From Chryseotalea sanaruensis (GTDB lineage: Bacteria; Bacteroidota; Bacteroidia; Cytophagales; Cyclobacteriaceae): a stretch of DNA of 64,000 bases. Of the stretch, positions 1 through 7,580 are shown piece by piece. A program made the translations under genes and the position numbers. A model generated the notes under the pieces. It saw only the letters and a program-made list of their open reading frames with translations. It made no database searches and was not told the origin of the DNA. Position 1 is the stretch's first letter; each line of letters opens with the position of its first letter. The stretch covers positions 620,001-684,000 of the forward strand of contig NZ_BHXQ01000002.1 in the NCBI RefSeq assembly GCF_003990915.1. Direction: 5' to 3'.

Positions 1-281
1 GCAGCTGCAGCTCTTACATATTCATCTTCGTCTTGCTTCAATACTTTGCCAAGCGTTGAGATAGCGAGGCTATCTTGAATAGAGCCAAAAGCAAGGCAAG
101 CTTCTTTTCTGTAAAGTGGATTTTTATTTTCAAGAAACAAGATAAGGCTATCAACCTTGCGTCTGTCTTGAAGATTGCTAATGCTGACAAGAATGTTGTC
201 TGAAAATTTATTGTTCTTCTCTTGCTGACTTGTGCAGAAAGCAAAGATTAGAATGGGTAAGACAAGTATGAGCTTCTTCAA
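1..281 (-). CDS. HEAT-like repeat lipoprotein, 3' end outside window (partial)
   Basis: An open frame on the minus strand starts at TTG (279-281) and runs off the left edge, giving about 93 residues. A TAA lies two codons upstream in frame, so TTG is the only usual start. The N-terminus reads KKLILVLPILIFAFCTSQQ, a short hydrophobic signal ending in a lipobox-like FAFC, so a lipoprotein is likely. Further on, LFLENKNPLYRKEACLAFGS and the pattern around TLGKVLKQDEDEYVRAAA resemble HEAT-type helical repeats (paired helices with conserved R/A positions). The rest of the gene and its partner are outside the window. The function is unknown. The overlapping minus-strand frame at 38-244 is a shadow of this gene. 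Confidence 0.6.
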   Translation of the reverse strand, partial: MKKLILVLPILIFAFCTSQQEKNNKFSDNILVSISNLQDRRKVDSLILFLENKNPLYRKEACLAFGSIQDSLAISTLGKVLKQDEDEYVRAAA

Positions 282-380
282 GGCTTATGTTTTAAGACTT
301 TAAAGGTAAGGCTTATATTTAATCATAACCTCAAATGAGGAGGCTAAGTAATCAATAAAATTCAAACGGATAAAGTGGTC

Positions 381-2501
381 TTATTTTAAAACCTGATAAA
401 CTAGAAGGGCTGAGAAATAAGCCAGGGCTGACATGTAAGCCAATTGGATCAACGGCCATTTCCAGCCTTTTGTTTCGCGGTACACAACTGCAATAGTACT
501 CATGCACTGCATGGCGAAGGTATAAAACACCAGCAGCGATAATCCCACTGCCATTGTAAAGCGTGGCTCACCTGTTTCAGGATTTATCTCTTGCTGCATC
601 CTGCTCTTAATGGTATTTTGATCTTCTTCTCCAGCGCTGCCAATGCTATAAATAGTAGCCATGGTACCGACAAAAACTTCACGCGCAGCAAAAGAAGTTA
701 TCAGAGCAATACCGATTTTCCAATCGTAACCCAATGGTTTAATGGCGGGCTCAATGGCCTTGCCGATTACACCAGCATAAGAGTTTTCAAGTTTATAAGC
801 AGCAATGCGATCTTGAAGTCCTTGTTCAGTCAAGCGCATGTTGGCCGTTTCTTGCATCACGTATGCTTCAGCATTTTTTAATTTATCGCCAGGGCCGTAG
901 CTAGCCAATACCCATAGTACAACAGAGATAGCGAGAATAACTTTACCAGCCTCGAGCACGAAAGATTTTGTTTTTTCAACCAGCGTTAGTCCAACGTTTG
1001 TTCCTTTTGGTAGACGGTACGTTGGTAACTCCATCATCAGGTAACTACGCTCTTTTACATTAATTAGTTTTTTCATTACCCATGCAGATGCCAGCGCTGC
1101 AACAAAGCCTAATAAGTAAAGACTCATTAAAGCCACGCCCTGCAAATTGAAAAAACCGAGCACCTTTGTTTCAGGCACTATCAAAGCAATAAGTATAGTA
1201 AAGATGGGAATGCGCGCTGAACAACTCATCAATGGCGTAACCATTATGGTAATGGTTCTCTCTTTCCAATTATCTATTGTGCGGGCAGCCATGATGGCCG
1301 GAATAGCACAAGCAACACCAGACATTAAGGGGACCACACTTTTACCATTAAGCCCAAACTTGCGCATGACCTTATCCATTAGAAAAACTACCCTGGCCAT
1401 GTAGCCGGTTTCTTCCAACACTGCTACAAGCGCAAATAGAATAGCAATCTGTGGAACAAACATAACAATGCCCCCAAGCCCAGGGATAATACCCTCAGCT
1501 AGTAAGCGGGTCAAAGCACCATCAGGCAAAGTGTTAGAAAGCCAGCTGCTAAAATCTGCAAAAAGGCCGTCAATAAAATCCATGGGATATGAAGCCCATG
1601 CAAAAACAGATTGAAAAACTAAAAATAATACCGCGAAGAAAATGGCATACCCTGCCACTTTGTGTGTGAGTACGCGATCCAGTTTATGCGAAAAATTTTT
1701 CCAGGCGTAGTCTGGTTGTTTTAAAATAGCCTCATTCAACAAATCCTGAATAAAACCATAGCGCTGTATTGTTTCGGCACCTTGAAATTTACCAGGAAAA
1801 TATTGATGTGTTGTGCGCACTGACTCGACAAGATTTTGCTTGTCTTTAGATAAAAAATGAAGTGATTGAGGCTGCTCTAAAAACTGATAAGCCTGATAAT
1901 CATTAATTAACTGAAACTCGTCTCTTAATTGCTTTACAGCTGCTTTAGCCTCAGGCCAAACAGGAAAAATCGGTTGCATACGACTTACTTCTGCCTGTGC
2001 TATTTCTTTTTTCAACGCATCGATCCCCTGTCCTTTTCTGGCATTAATGGGAACAACGGTTACACCAAGTTTTTGCGAGAGCATTAAAAAATCATAACTC
2101 ACACCGGCCTTAGCTGCCAGATCCATCATGTTAAGCGCTAGCACTGTTGGAAGACCAATGTCTACAATTTGCGTAAGCAAGAGCAAACCTCTTTTGATAT
2201 TGGTAGCGTCTACAACCACCACCACTTTGGTTGGTGCAGTAGGAGAGTTTCGATCAAGCAACGATTCGGCTACAATACGTTCATCGAGGCTTCGAGGATA
2301 AATGCTGTAGATACCGGGCAGATCAATAATCTCGGTTTCACCAATACCTGGCAACTGCGTGCGGCCAACTTTTTTATCGACAGTAACACCTGGAAAATTA
2401 CCGACCTTCTGATTTAAACCAGTGAGGTAGTTAAAAAGAGACGATTTACCCGAATTAGGGTTACCGATTAATGCAACTTTAGTGGGCTTAGCAGAACTCA
2501 T
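381..2501 (-). CDS. feoB: Ferrous iron transport protein B (FeoB)
   Basis: FeoB is an inner-membrane Fe(II) permease with a cytoplasmic G domain. The 706-residue length is normal for the family. The N-terminal G domain shows G1 GNPNSGKS (residues 13-20), the switch I region GNFPGVTVDK, G3 DLPG and G4 NMMD. Two Gate-type membrane repeats follow, with the segment GVACAIPAIMAARTI and, near the C-terminus, AAREVFVGTMATIYSIG. The ATG overlaps the feoA stop by one base (TAATG), which implies translational coupling in a feoAB operon. No FeoC is seen. The gene is probably driven by the feoA promoter described at 2764-2794. The assignment is secure. Confidence 0.97.
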   Translation of the reverse strand: MSSAKPTKVALIGNPNSGKSSLFNYLTGLNQKVGNFPGVTVDKKVGRTQLPGIGETEIIDLPGIYSIYPRSLDERIVAESLLDRNSPTAPTKVVVVVDATNIKRGLLLLTQIVDIGLPTVLALNMMDLAAKAGVSYDFLMLSQKLGVTVVPINARKGQGIDALKKEIAQAEVSRMQPIFPVWPEAKAAVKQLRDEFQLINDYQAYQFLEQPQSLHFLSKDKQNLVESVRTTHQYFPGKFQGAETIQRYGFIQDLLNEAILKQPDYAWKNFSHKLDRVLTHKVAGYAIFFAVLFLVFQSVFAWASYPMDFIDGLFADFSSWLSNTLPDGALTRLLAEGIIPGLGGIVMFVPQIAILFALVAVLEETGYMARVVFLMDKVMRKFGLNGKSVVPLMSGVACAIPAIMAARTIDNWKERTITIMVTPLMSCSARIPIFTILIALIVPETKVLGFFNLQGVALMSLYLLGFVAALASAWVMKKLINVKERSYLMMELPTYRLPKGTNVGLTLVEKTKSFVLEAGKVILAISVVLWVLASYGPGDKLKNAEAYVMQETANMRLTEQGLQDRIAAYKLENSYAGVIGKAIEPAIKPLGYDWKIGIALITSFAAREVFVGTMATIYSIGSAGEEDQNTIKSRMQQEINPETGEPRFTMAVGLSLLVFYTFAMQCMSTIAVVYRETKGWKWPLIQLAYMSALAYFSALLVYQVLK

Positions 2502-2734
2502 TAATTCATGATTGAAATAGTGGCCGCTTCCTCAAGCCTAAGAGAGAGTTCATAGCCCAAAACACTTATACAAATAGGATCGCCAAAAGGCGCTTTGAAG
2601 TTAAAACGAACCGGAGCACCGGGTAAACAGCCCATCTCCATTAGCTTGGCGGATATTTCAGCATCAGTAAAACCCGCAATTATGGCTGTTTCGCCTGGTT
2701 TCATTGTTGCAACGCTTTTTTCCTTTTCTGCCAC
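2501..2734 (-). CDS. feoA: Ferrous iron transport protein A (FeoA)
   Basis: This is a 77-residue SH3-like FeoA protein. Typical features are an early MKPGETAIIAGF strand, then the MEMGCLPGAPVRFNFKAPFGDPICISVLGYELSLRLEEA core, where MGCLPGAPV and the GDP-I-V-GYELSLR pattern are family hallmarks. FeoA is a small cytoplasmic protein thought to interact with FeoB and stimulate Fe(II) uptake. It is first in the operon and its stop codon overlaps the feoB start by one base. The start is the ATG at 2732-2734; the next upstream element is an excellent -7 box 30 bp away. Confidence 0.95.
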   Translation of the reverse strand: MAEKEKSVATMKPGETAIIAGFTDAEISAKLMEMGCLPGAPVRFNFKAPFGDPICISVLGYELSLRLEEAATISIMN

Positions 2735-2763
2735 AGCTTAATTTAGATTAAATTTAAACAAGG

Positions 2764-2794
2764 CAAATATAGACTTGGTTTTGTTTTTGCACAA
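2764..2794 (-). promoter_or_regulatory. Candidate promoter of feoAB (TTG-N20-TATATTTG)
   Basis: On the minus strand, TTG (2794-2792) is followed after 20 bases by TATATTTG (2771-2764). This fits the Bacteroidota housekeeping consensus TTG/TAnnTTTG. It lies about 30 bp upstream of the feoA ATG. I saw no clear Fur-type palindrome next to it. The -33 element touches the start of the divergent small gene. Confidence 0.6.
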
Positions 2795-2973
2795 TGATTT
2801 TAGGCATGGGGAAAAGAAAGAAAAAAACAGTGCCTCAGAAGGCTAAGGCAAAGGATTCCGAAGCGGAATCTCCTGAAAAAGTGAAGCCAGTAATACGGGA
2901 GGACGATGAGGAACTTCCTGCATTTGGCATCTTGCCAAACCGTGATTTGAAGAAGAACCTAGGATGCGGTTAA
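2794..2973 (+). CDS. Small Lys-rich protein, function unknown (59 aa)
   Basis: A short open frame runs from ATG 2794 (a second in-frame ATG at 2806 gives 55 residues, MGKRKKKTVPQK...) to TAA 2971-2973. The N-terminal half is strongly basic (GKRKKKTVPQKAKAKD), the middle is acidic (REDDEELP) and the end is FGILPNRDLKKNLGCG with a penultimate Cys. The codon pattern looks coding and the stop falls only 3 bp before the convergent stop of the DUF2236 gene, which leaves no spare sequence. It is divergent from feoAB. I do not recognise a named family. The basic/acidic/conserved-tail layout suggests a real small protein, possibly nucleic-acid or ribosome associated, but that is only inference. Confidence 0.6.
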   Translation: MILGMGKRKKKTVPQKAKAKDSEAESPEKVKPVIREDDEELPAFGILPNRDLKKNLGCG

Positions 2974-2976
2974 ATG

Positions 2977-4005
2977 CTATTTCATAAATTGCTGCTTCAG
3001 TTTTTCATGATTGGCTAACATAGTTTTGTAAGCGTTTTCATTATTATAAAACTGATTCATCATTTCTTTAGCCCCATTCATTGTTTTTAAGAACTCATCT
3101 TTAATAGGCTCGCGTTTCATACCCAGCAAAGCAGAGATTTCAGGACCTACTAAATAGCGAATTTGTGCATCGACAAAGAATGCAGGCACAGCAGGGAAAT
3201 AACTTTTATAATGATTGATGAGTTCTTCGGTTAGCTTTCTACCCTCTTCCGAAGACTTAAAATGACGAAGTCTTATTTTTCGTTCCAGTATTTCAGCAGC
3301 TGCTTTACTGTCGGGTAATAGTGCCTCATTGATATGCATATGGTAGCCAATGTAACGCCACGCATATAAGAAATCCTCCTGTTCGTCAATGCTCAACTTG
3401 AAACCAGTGCGTATTAAGCCAACAAGTATAATATAGGAAAAGGCAAGGTTGGTACCCGCCATGTCTTCTTGATTAATGGGTACACCCCAGGTTTTATTCC
3501 ATTCGCCTTTGCTTACATAGTAGCGCGCCACGGCATGAATTAATCTGATTTTATTGATTTGTATATAACCATGACCCTGTGCATCTAAACTACCGGGGCT
3601 AAGTACTTTGATAATAAAGTCTGCTGTTTCTACAAGACGCTTGCCGGTTGCCTTGCGCATCTTTTCTGTTTGATACAGTGCCTTGTTACCCGGACTAGCC
3701 GCATAGCAATAGGGAAGAGACAAAGCGCCCAATAGGGTCATTACATCTAAAGCATATTTTTTAAAAAATGCCTGGCCATTTTTAGTCCGGCTGTGTTGAT
3801 ACCAGCTTGGTTCGGGTCTTCGCGTATTGAGGAAGGCATATAAATTGTTTACGGAACCCTGCTCCTGAATAAAGGAATCCTCTTGTGCAAAAATCTGATA
3901 CAGTAGGTTTCTTTGGTCGCCTGAAAAACAATCCGCCACAAGTTTATCGGCCGCTACATCTCCAACGCTTCGCTGTTCATCTAAAAAACTTTCCGATACT
4001 GCCAT
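2977..4005 (-). CDS. DUF2236 / MpaB-family oxygenase-like protein
   Basis: This 342-residue protein has no signal peptide. The region KIRLIHAVARYYV...WG.PINQEDMAGTNLAFSYIILVGLIRTGF (about residues 150-210) matches the DUF2236 family, which includes the rubber oxygenase Lcp and the fungal oxygenase MpaB. In that family the R..H pair lies in the haem-binding core, so a haem-b oxygenase fold is expected. The substrate cannot be predicted. The gene lies downstream of MurF/Alr on the same strand with a 250-bp gap, so it is probably transcribed separately. The family assignment is good; the biochemical role is unknown. Confidence 0.8.
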   Translation of the reverse strand: MAVSESFLDEQRSVGDVAADKLVADCFSGDQRNLLYQIFAQEDSFIQEQGSVNNLYAFLNTRRPEPSWYQHSRTKNGQAFFKKYALDVMTLLGALSLPYCYAASPGNKALYQTEKMRKATGKRLVETADFIIKVLSPGSLDAQGHGYIQINKIRLIHAVARYYVSKGEWNKTWGVPINQEDMAGTNLAFSYIILVGLIRTGFKLSIDEQEDFLYAWRYIGYHMHINEALLPDSKAAAEILERKIRLRHFKSSEEGRKLTEELINHYKSYFPAVPAFFVDAQIRYLVGPEISALLGMKREPIKDEFLKTMNGAKEMMNQFYNNENAYKTMLANHEKLKQQFMK

Positions 4006-4113
4006 AACCTTTCATCTATCCATTAAAGGCTATAACCAAAGGATTGTTTTGATTTTGACTAATTTAATTTTCTGCCGGAAGCAATCTCAAAAATGCCTCG
4101 AACAATATGATCC

Positions 4114-4170
4114 TGTCATTGCGATGAACGAAGCGTTGATTGTGCGTTGGAGTGAGGAAGCAATCTATTG
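4114..4170. repeat. Degenerate intergenic repeat (CATTGCGA...GAAGCAATCT)
   Basis: The gap between the DUF2236 gene and the MurF/Alr gene contains TCATTGCGATGAACGAAGCG and, further on, GTGAGGAAGCAATCTATTGA. The pairing of a CATTGCGA-type start with a GAAGCAATCT-type end is typical of dispersed intergenic repeats seen in many bacterial genomes. Only one copy is visible here, so the call rests on resemblance. The rest of the 250-bp gap shows nothing clear. Confidence 0.35.
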
Positions 4171-4255
4171 ACTGGTGTACCACAACCAGCCAGAGCACTT
4201 TTACCGATAAAATCGAAAAAAGTAATTATGACAGCTCTTATTTTTGAGATGGCTT

Positions 4256-6682
4256 CTAGATACTTTCTGCCACGAAAACTCTTTTTACGCGCTCGCTGGT
4301 ATTGGTTAGTATTTCGTAGGGAATGGTATGAATGCTTTCTGCAACTTGTTCAATCGGTAATTGTTCTCCAAAAACGATTACTTCATCCCCTTCCTTAACT
4401 GTTAAACCAGTTACATCAATCATGGTCATGTCCATGCAAACATTGCCAATGACTGGTACGACTTTTCCTTTTACCAGCACTTTACCAATGCCTTTACCAA
4501 ATGCTCTGCTATAACCATCAGCGTAACCGATGGCAATAGTGGCAATGGATTGTTCACCTTTTATTTTTCCATGTCGTCCATAACCCACCGTTTGTCCTTC
4601 ATGCAAATGATGTACCTGAGAAACAATTGTTTTAAGTGTGGCAACCGGTTTTAGGTTTTTATTTTTTTCTGTTGTCGGGTCGATGCCATATAAACCTATA
4701 CCCAAACGAACCATGTCGAATTGATATTGATTTAATCGTAAAATGCCTGGGGAATTTAACAAATGGTATAGTGGTTTGAAGCCAAGCGCTAAGCTTAACT
4801 GATCCGCAAGGTTTTTAAATAATTCTGCCTGTTGGGAAGAATAGTCGTCATGCTGTGGATCATCGGCTCCGGCCAAATGACTGAAGATAGTGGCCACATT
4901 TATGTTTTTATTTTCAAGAAGAAGATTAATCAATGCAGGCAGGTCCTGTTCAGCAAAACCCAGGCGGTGCATGCCTGTGTCGAACTTAATATGAACAGTA
5001 CACGAACGACCTTGTAAAAAAGTGAGCAACTTTTTTAGTTGATTAAGATTAAAAACTTCAGGCTCTAAATTATACTGAAGCAGCGATTCAAATGTTTCAG
5101 AAGAGGGATTCATCACCATAATTGGAAGATGAATATTGTTTTTTCGCAATTCGACACCTTCATCTGCGTAAGCAACACCCAGGTAATTTACTTTATGATA
5201 CTGCAATAAACTGGCCACCTCTTTGCTGCCACTACCATAAGCAAAAGCTTTTACCATGGCCATTATTCTTGTGGAAGGTTTTAAAGAAGCGCGAAAGTAA
5301 TTCAGGTTATGAACCATATTACCTAAGTCAATTTCCATTATAGTTCCATGAACTTTTCGTTGCAAACGCGCTACTATTTTTTCAAAAGCAAAAGCTCTAG
5401 CACCTTTTATGAGCACAATTTCGTTTGAGAATTCATCTTCGTTTAAATTCTTTAAAAATGCTTCTGTACTATCATAGAAAGAGGAATGTTTATTAAAAAT
5501 ATTTTGATAAGCGAAGAGATCTTTACCAATGCCGATGAATCGATCAATCTTATTTTGTTTAATTAATTTACTTACTGACTTAGTCCAGTCCTTTGCCTCC
5601 ACACCTGATTGTAAAATATCAGACAGTATTAAGGTCTTTTTTGTTTTTTGATATTGATTATTAAGAAAATCAAGACTTACCTGAAGACCAGCCAAATCAT
5701 TGTTGTAAGAGTCGTCTATCAGTTGGCATTGATTAATGCCTTCCTTTAATTCGAGCCGCATAGCAACTGATTGTAGGGTTTGCATACCTGTTTGTATATC
5801 AGTCTTGCTTATGCCCAAGTGCATCATTACAGCAATGCAATGCAGACAATTTTCAATGGAGGCAGCATCCGTAAAAGGAAGACTTAATGTATAATGGATT
5901 TTATCATAACGAATATTGTACGCTTCTCCTTTTTCAATTATAATATCGGCTTCGTTGGTATATCCCCAACTTAGTCTTTTAATTTTTTTTGATTGAAGTA
6001 CTTCATCAATCAGCAAGTGATCTTTGCAATAAATAACCACATCGCTATTGGCAAACAGTTGAGCTTTTTCTTCAACCTTTTCTTTCAAACTTGAGAAGCC
6101 TTCATTATGGGCAGTGCCAATGTTTGTAAACAAGCCCAATGTTGGCTTCAATATTTTTTCCAGTGCTTGCATCTCATTCTTCTTTGAGATACCCGCTTCG
6201 AAAACACCCATGGTATGGTGAGGTCTGATGTTCCACACCGACAACGGCACACCTACTTGTGAATTATAAGATCCAGGGTTTTTTACAATAGTAAAATGAT
6301 GTGAGAGTAATTGGTAAAGCCATTCCTTTATAATGGTTTTGCCATTACTGCCGGTAATACCAATAACGGGAATGTTAAAAAGTGCCCGATGTGATGCAGC
6401 AACTTGCTGCAAAGCATCAATGGCGGATGACACAAGTAATACGTTGGCATCAGCTGGTAGGTCAACTTTTTTCTCGATTATAAAATTCCGGATACCCTGG
6501 TCGTATAATGATTTTATATATTGGTGTCCGTCATTACGACTACCGCTAATGGCAAAAAACACAGCATTTTTTGACAAAATCACTTTTCGACTGTCAATAA
6601 GAAGATGTTCAACCACCACATCTTCTTGTAGTCTGAGAACCTTACCCTGGCAGATGCTTTCTAATTGTGAAAAGTGAATCAT
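4256..6682 (-). CDS. murF-alr: Bifunctional UDP-MurNAc-tripeptide:D-Ala-D-Ala ligase / alanine racemase
   Basis: An 808-residue fusion joins two steps of the D-alanine branch of peptidoglycan synthesis. Residues 1 to about 445 form MurF: a Mur-ligase N-domain, then the ATP loop GITGSNGKT (108-116), IGTAHNEGF, and a C-terminal Mur domain around LILSDIL and KGARAFAFE. Residues from about 448 form alanine racemase: the barrel starts at MEIDLGNMVHNL, the PLP lysine is K478 in MVKAFAYGSG, and the C-terminal part has VGYGRHGKI and GNVCMDMTMIDVT. The fusion is common in Bacteroidota. Both halves keep their key motifs, so both activities are expected. It converts L-Ala to D-Ala and adds D-Ala-D-Ala to the UDP-muramoyl tripeptide in the cytoplasm. 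Confidence 0.95.
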   Translation of the reverse strand: MIHFSQLESICQGKVLRLQEDVVVEHLLIDSRKVILSKNAVFFAISGSRNDGHQYIKSLYDQGIRNFIIEKKVDLPADANVLLVSSAIDALQQVAASHRALFNIPVIGITGSNGKTIIKEWLYQLLSHHFTIVKNPGSYNSQVGVPLSVWNIRPHHTMGVFEAGISKKNEMQALEKILKPTLGLFTNIGTAHNEGFSSLKEKVEEKAQLFANSDVVIYCKDHLLIDEVLQSKKIKRLSWGYTNEADIIIEKGEAYNIRYDKIHYTLSLPFTDAASIENCLHCIAVMMHLGISKTDIQTGMQTLQSVAMRLELKEGINQCQLIDDSYNNDLAGLQVSLDFLNNQYQKTKKTLILSDILQSGVEAKDWTKSVSKLIKQNKIDRFIGIGKDLFAYQNIFNKHSSFYDSTEAFLKNLNEDEFSNEIVLIKGARAFAFEKIVARLQRKVHGTIMEIDLGNMVHNLNYFRASLKPSTRIMAMVKAFAYGSGSKEVASLLQYHKVNYLGVAYADEGVELRKNNIHLPIMVMNPSSETFESLLQYNLEPEVFNLNQLKKLLTFLQGRSCTVHIKFDTGMHRLGFAEQDLPALINLLLENKNINVATIFSHLAGADDPQHDDYSSQQAELFKNLADQLSLALGFKPLYHLLNSPGILRLNQYQFDMVRLGIGLYGIDPTTEKNKNLKPVATLKTIVSQVHHLHEGQTVGYGRHGKIKGEQSIATIAIGYADGYSRAFGKGIGKVLVKGKVVPVIGNVCMDMTMIDVTGLTVKEGDEVIVFGEQLPIEQVAESIHTIPYEILTNTSERVKRVFVAESI

Positions 6683-6752
6683 GAATTAACTGAATTGATG
6701 TAAAGTAAAGCTCTGATTCATCAGCATACAAATTTGAAGCTTTGGTGAGAGT

Positions 6753-7085
6753 TTAGAATAGACGCATGCCATTGGGCACAGGTTTATCTACAGTACTTAA
6801 CACCACATGGCCGTTTTGGTCGGGGAAGCCAGTGACTAACACTTCAGAAATAAAATTGCCTATTTGCTTTGGGGGGAAATTGCACACACAAACTACTTGT
6901 TTACCCACAAGAGTTTCTGGTTGGTAATGTTGTGTTATTTGGGCGCTGGATTTTTTTATACCTAAATCACCTAAATCTACCCAAACTTTTATGGAGGGTT
7001 TCCTCGCTCCTTCAAAGATTTCGGCTTTTACAACGGTACCTATATGCAATGCTACACGTTCAAAATCAGCCCATTCAATCATCAT
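6753..7085 (-). CDS. csaA: CsaA-like tRNA-binding-domain protein
   Basis: This 110-residue protein is one EMAP/tRNA-binding OB-fold domain. It shows the diagnostic ADFERVALHIGTVVKAE, KIWVD-like VWVDLGDLGIKKSSAQIT and VVCVCNFPPKQIGNFISEVLVTG segments. CsaA is described as a putative export-related chaperone that also binds tRNA. The length matches the family. It sits 70 bp upstream of MurF/Alr on the same strand and could be co-transcribed. A convergent terminator is not obvious. Confidence 0.88.
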   Translation of the reverse strand: MMIEWADFERVALHIGTVVKAEIFEGARKPSIKVWVDLGDLGIKKSSAQITQHYQPETLVGKQVVCVCNFPPKQIGNFISEVLVTGFPDQNGHVVLSTVDKPVPNGMRLF

Positions 7086-7222
7086 TAATTTAACATTTAG
7101 CTTTAAAACTTACATGAAATTCTTAAATCCACACAAAATGTGGAATTTAGATGACTAATTTCTACGAATCAAAGAACAAAAAGCTGATTATAACCGTTTA
7201 AAAAGCCTATCTTAACCAGACT

Positions 7223-7546
7223 ATGAGGACATTGCTCGCATCCCTGCTTACGCTTGTGTTGCTCGTTGGAGCACAGGTACTCGTTTATGCACAAGAATCA
7301 AACACCCGTCAATACGGCACTCTAGAAGGACAAAGTGAGAACCGCTATTATGAAAGTAATGCCGAAGGGGATCCTAATACATTCAAAACAGTGCTTAAAT
7401 CAGATTCTGCTTCTATTAAAACTCCCTTAAAGAAAATAGCCGCTGACAGCCAAAAAGCCGGCAAAAAGCCTGAAGACGATGCAGTTCCTTTTAATTTTCT
7501 TTACTACATCATTCAACGCTTTAAAACTTCTGATATAATCGAGTAG
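7223..7546 (+). CDS. Small secreted protein, unknown function
   Basis: A 107-residue protein with a clear signal peptide (MRTLLASLLTLVLLVGAQVLVYAQ, cleavage after YAQ). The mature part, ESNTRQYGTLEGQSEN onward, is hydrophilic, with a Lys-rich stretch (TPLKKIAADSQKAGKKPEDD) and a more hydrophobic end (FNFLYYIIQRFKTSDIIE). I recognise no domain. It ends 34 bp before the TonB receptor start, but the operator/promoter at 7554-7575 lies between them, so the receptor has its own promoter. Function unknown. Confidence 0.65.
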   Translation: MRTLLASLLTLVLLVGAQVLVYAQESNTRQYGTLEGQSENRYYESNAEGDPNTFKTVLKSDSASIKTPLKKIAADSQKAGKKPEDDAVPFNFLYYIIQRFKTSDIIE

Positions 7547-7553
7547 TAATTTC

Positions 7554-7575
7554 TATATTTGCAACTTTGTTGCAA
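7554..7575 (+). promoter_or_regulatory. Zur/Fur-type operator overlapping the -7 box of the TonB receptor gene
   Basis: TATATTTG (7554-7561) fits the Bacteroidota -7 box TAnnTTTG. It runs into the inverted repeat TTGCAACTTTGTTGCAA (7559-7575), with 7-bp arms and a 3-base spacer; counting the flanking A/T pairs gives 9-bp arms. The start codon is only 5 bp downstream, so bound repressor would block both RNA polymerase and the start region. A near-identical site precedes the lipoprotein gene at 10066. A 15-17-bp AT-rich dyad over a TonB gene suggests a Fur-superfamily metal repressor. Zinc (Zur) is my best guess, not proven. Confidence 0.65.
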
Positions 7576-7580
7576 ATGCC

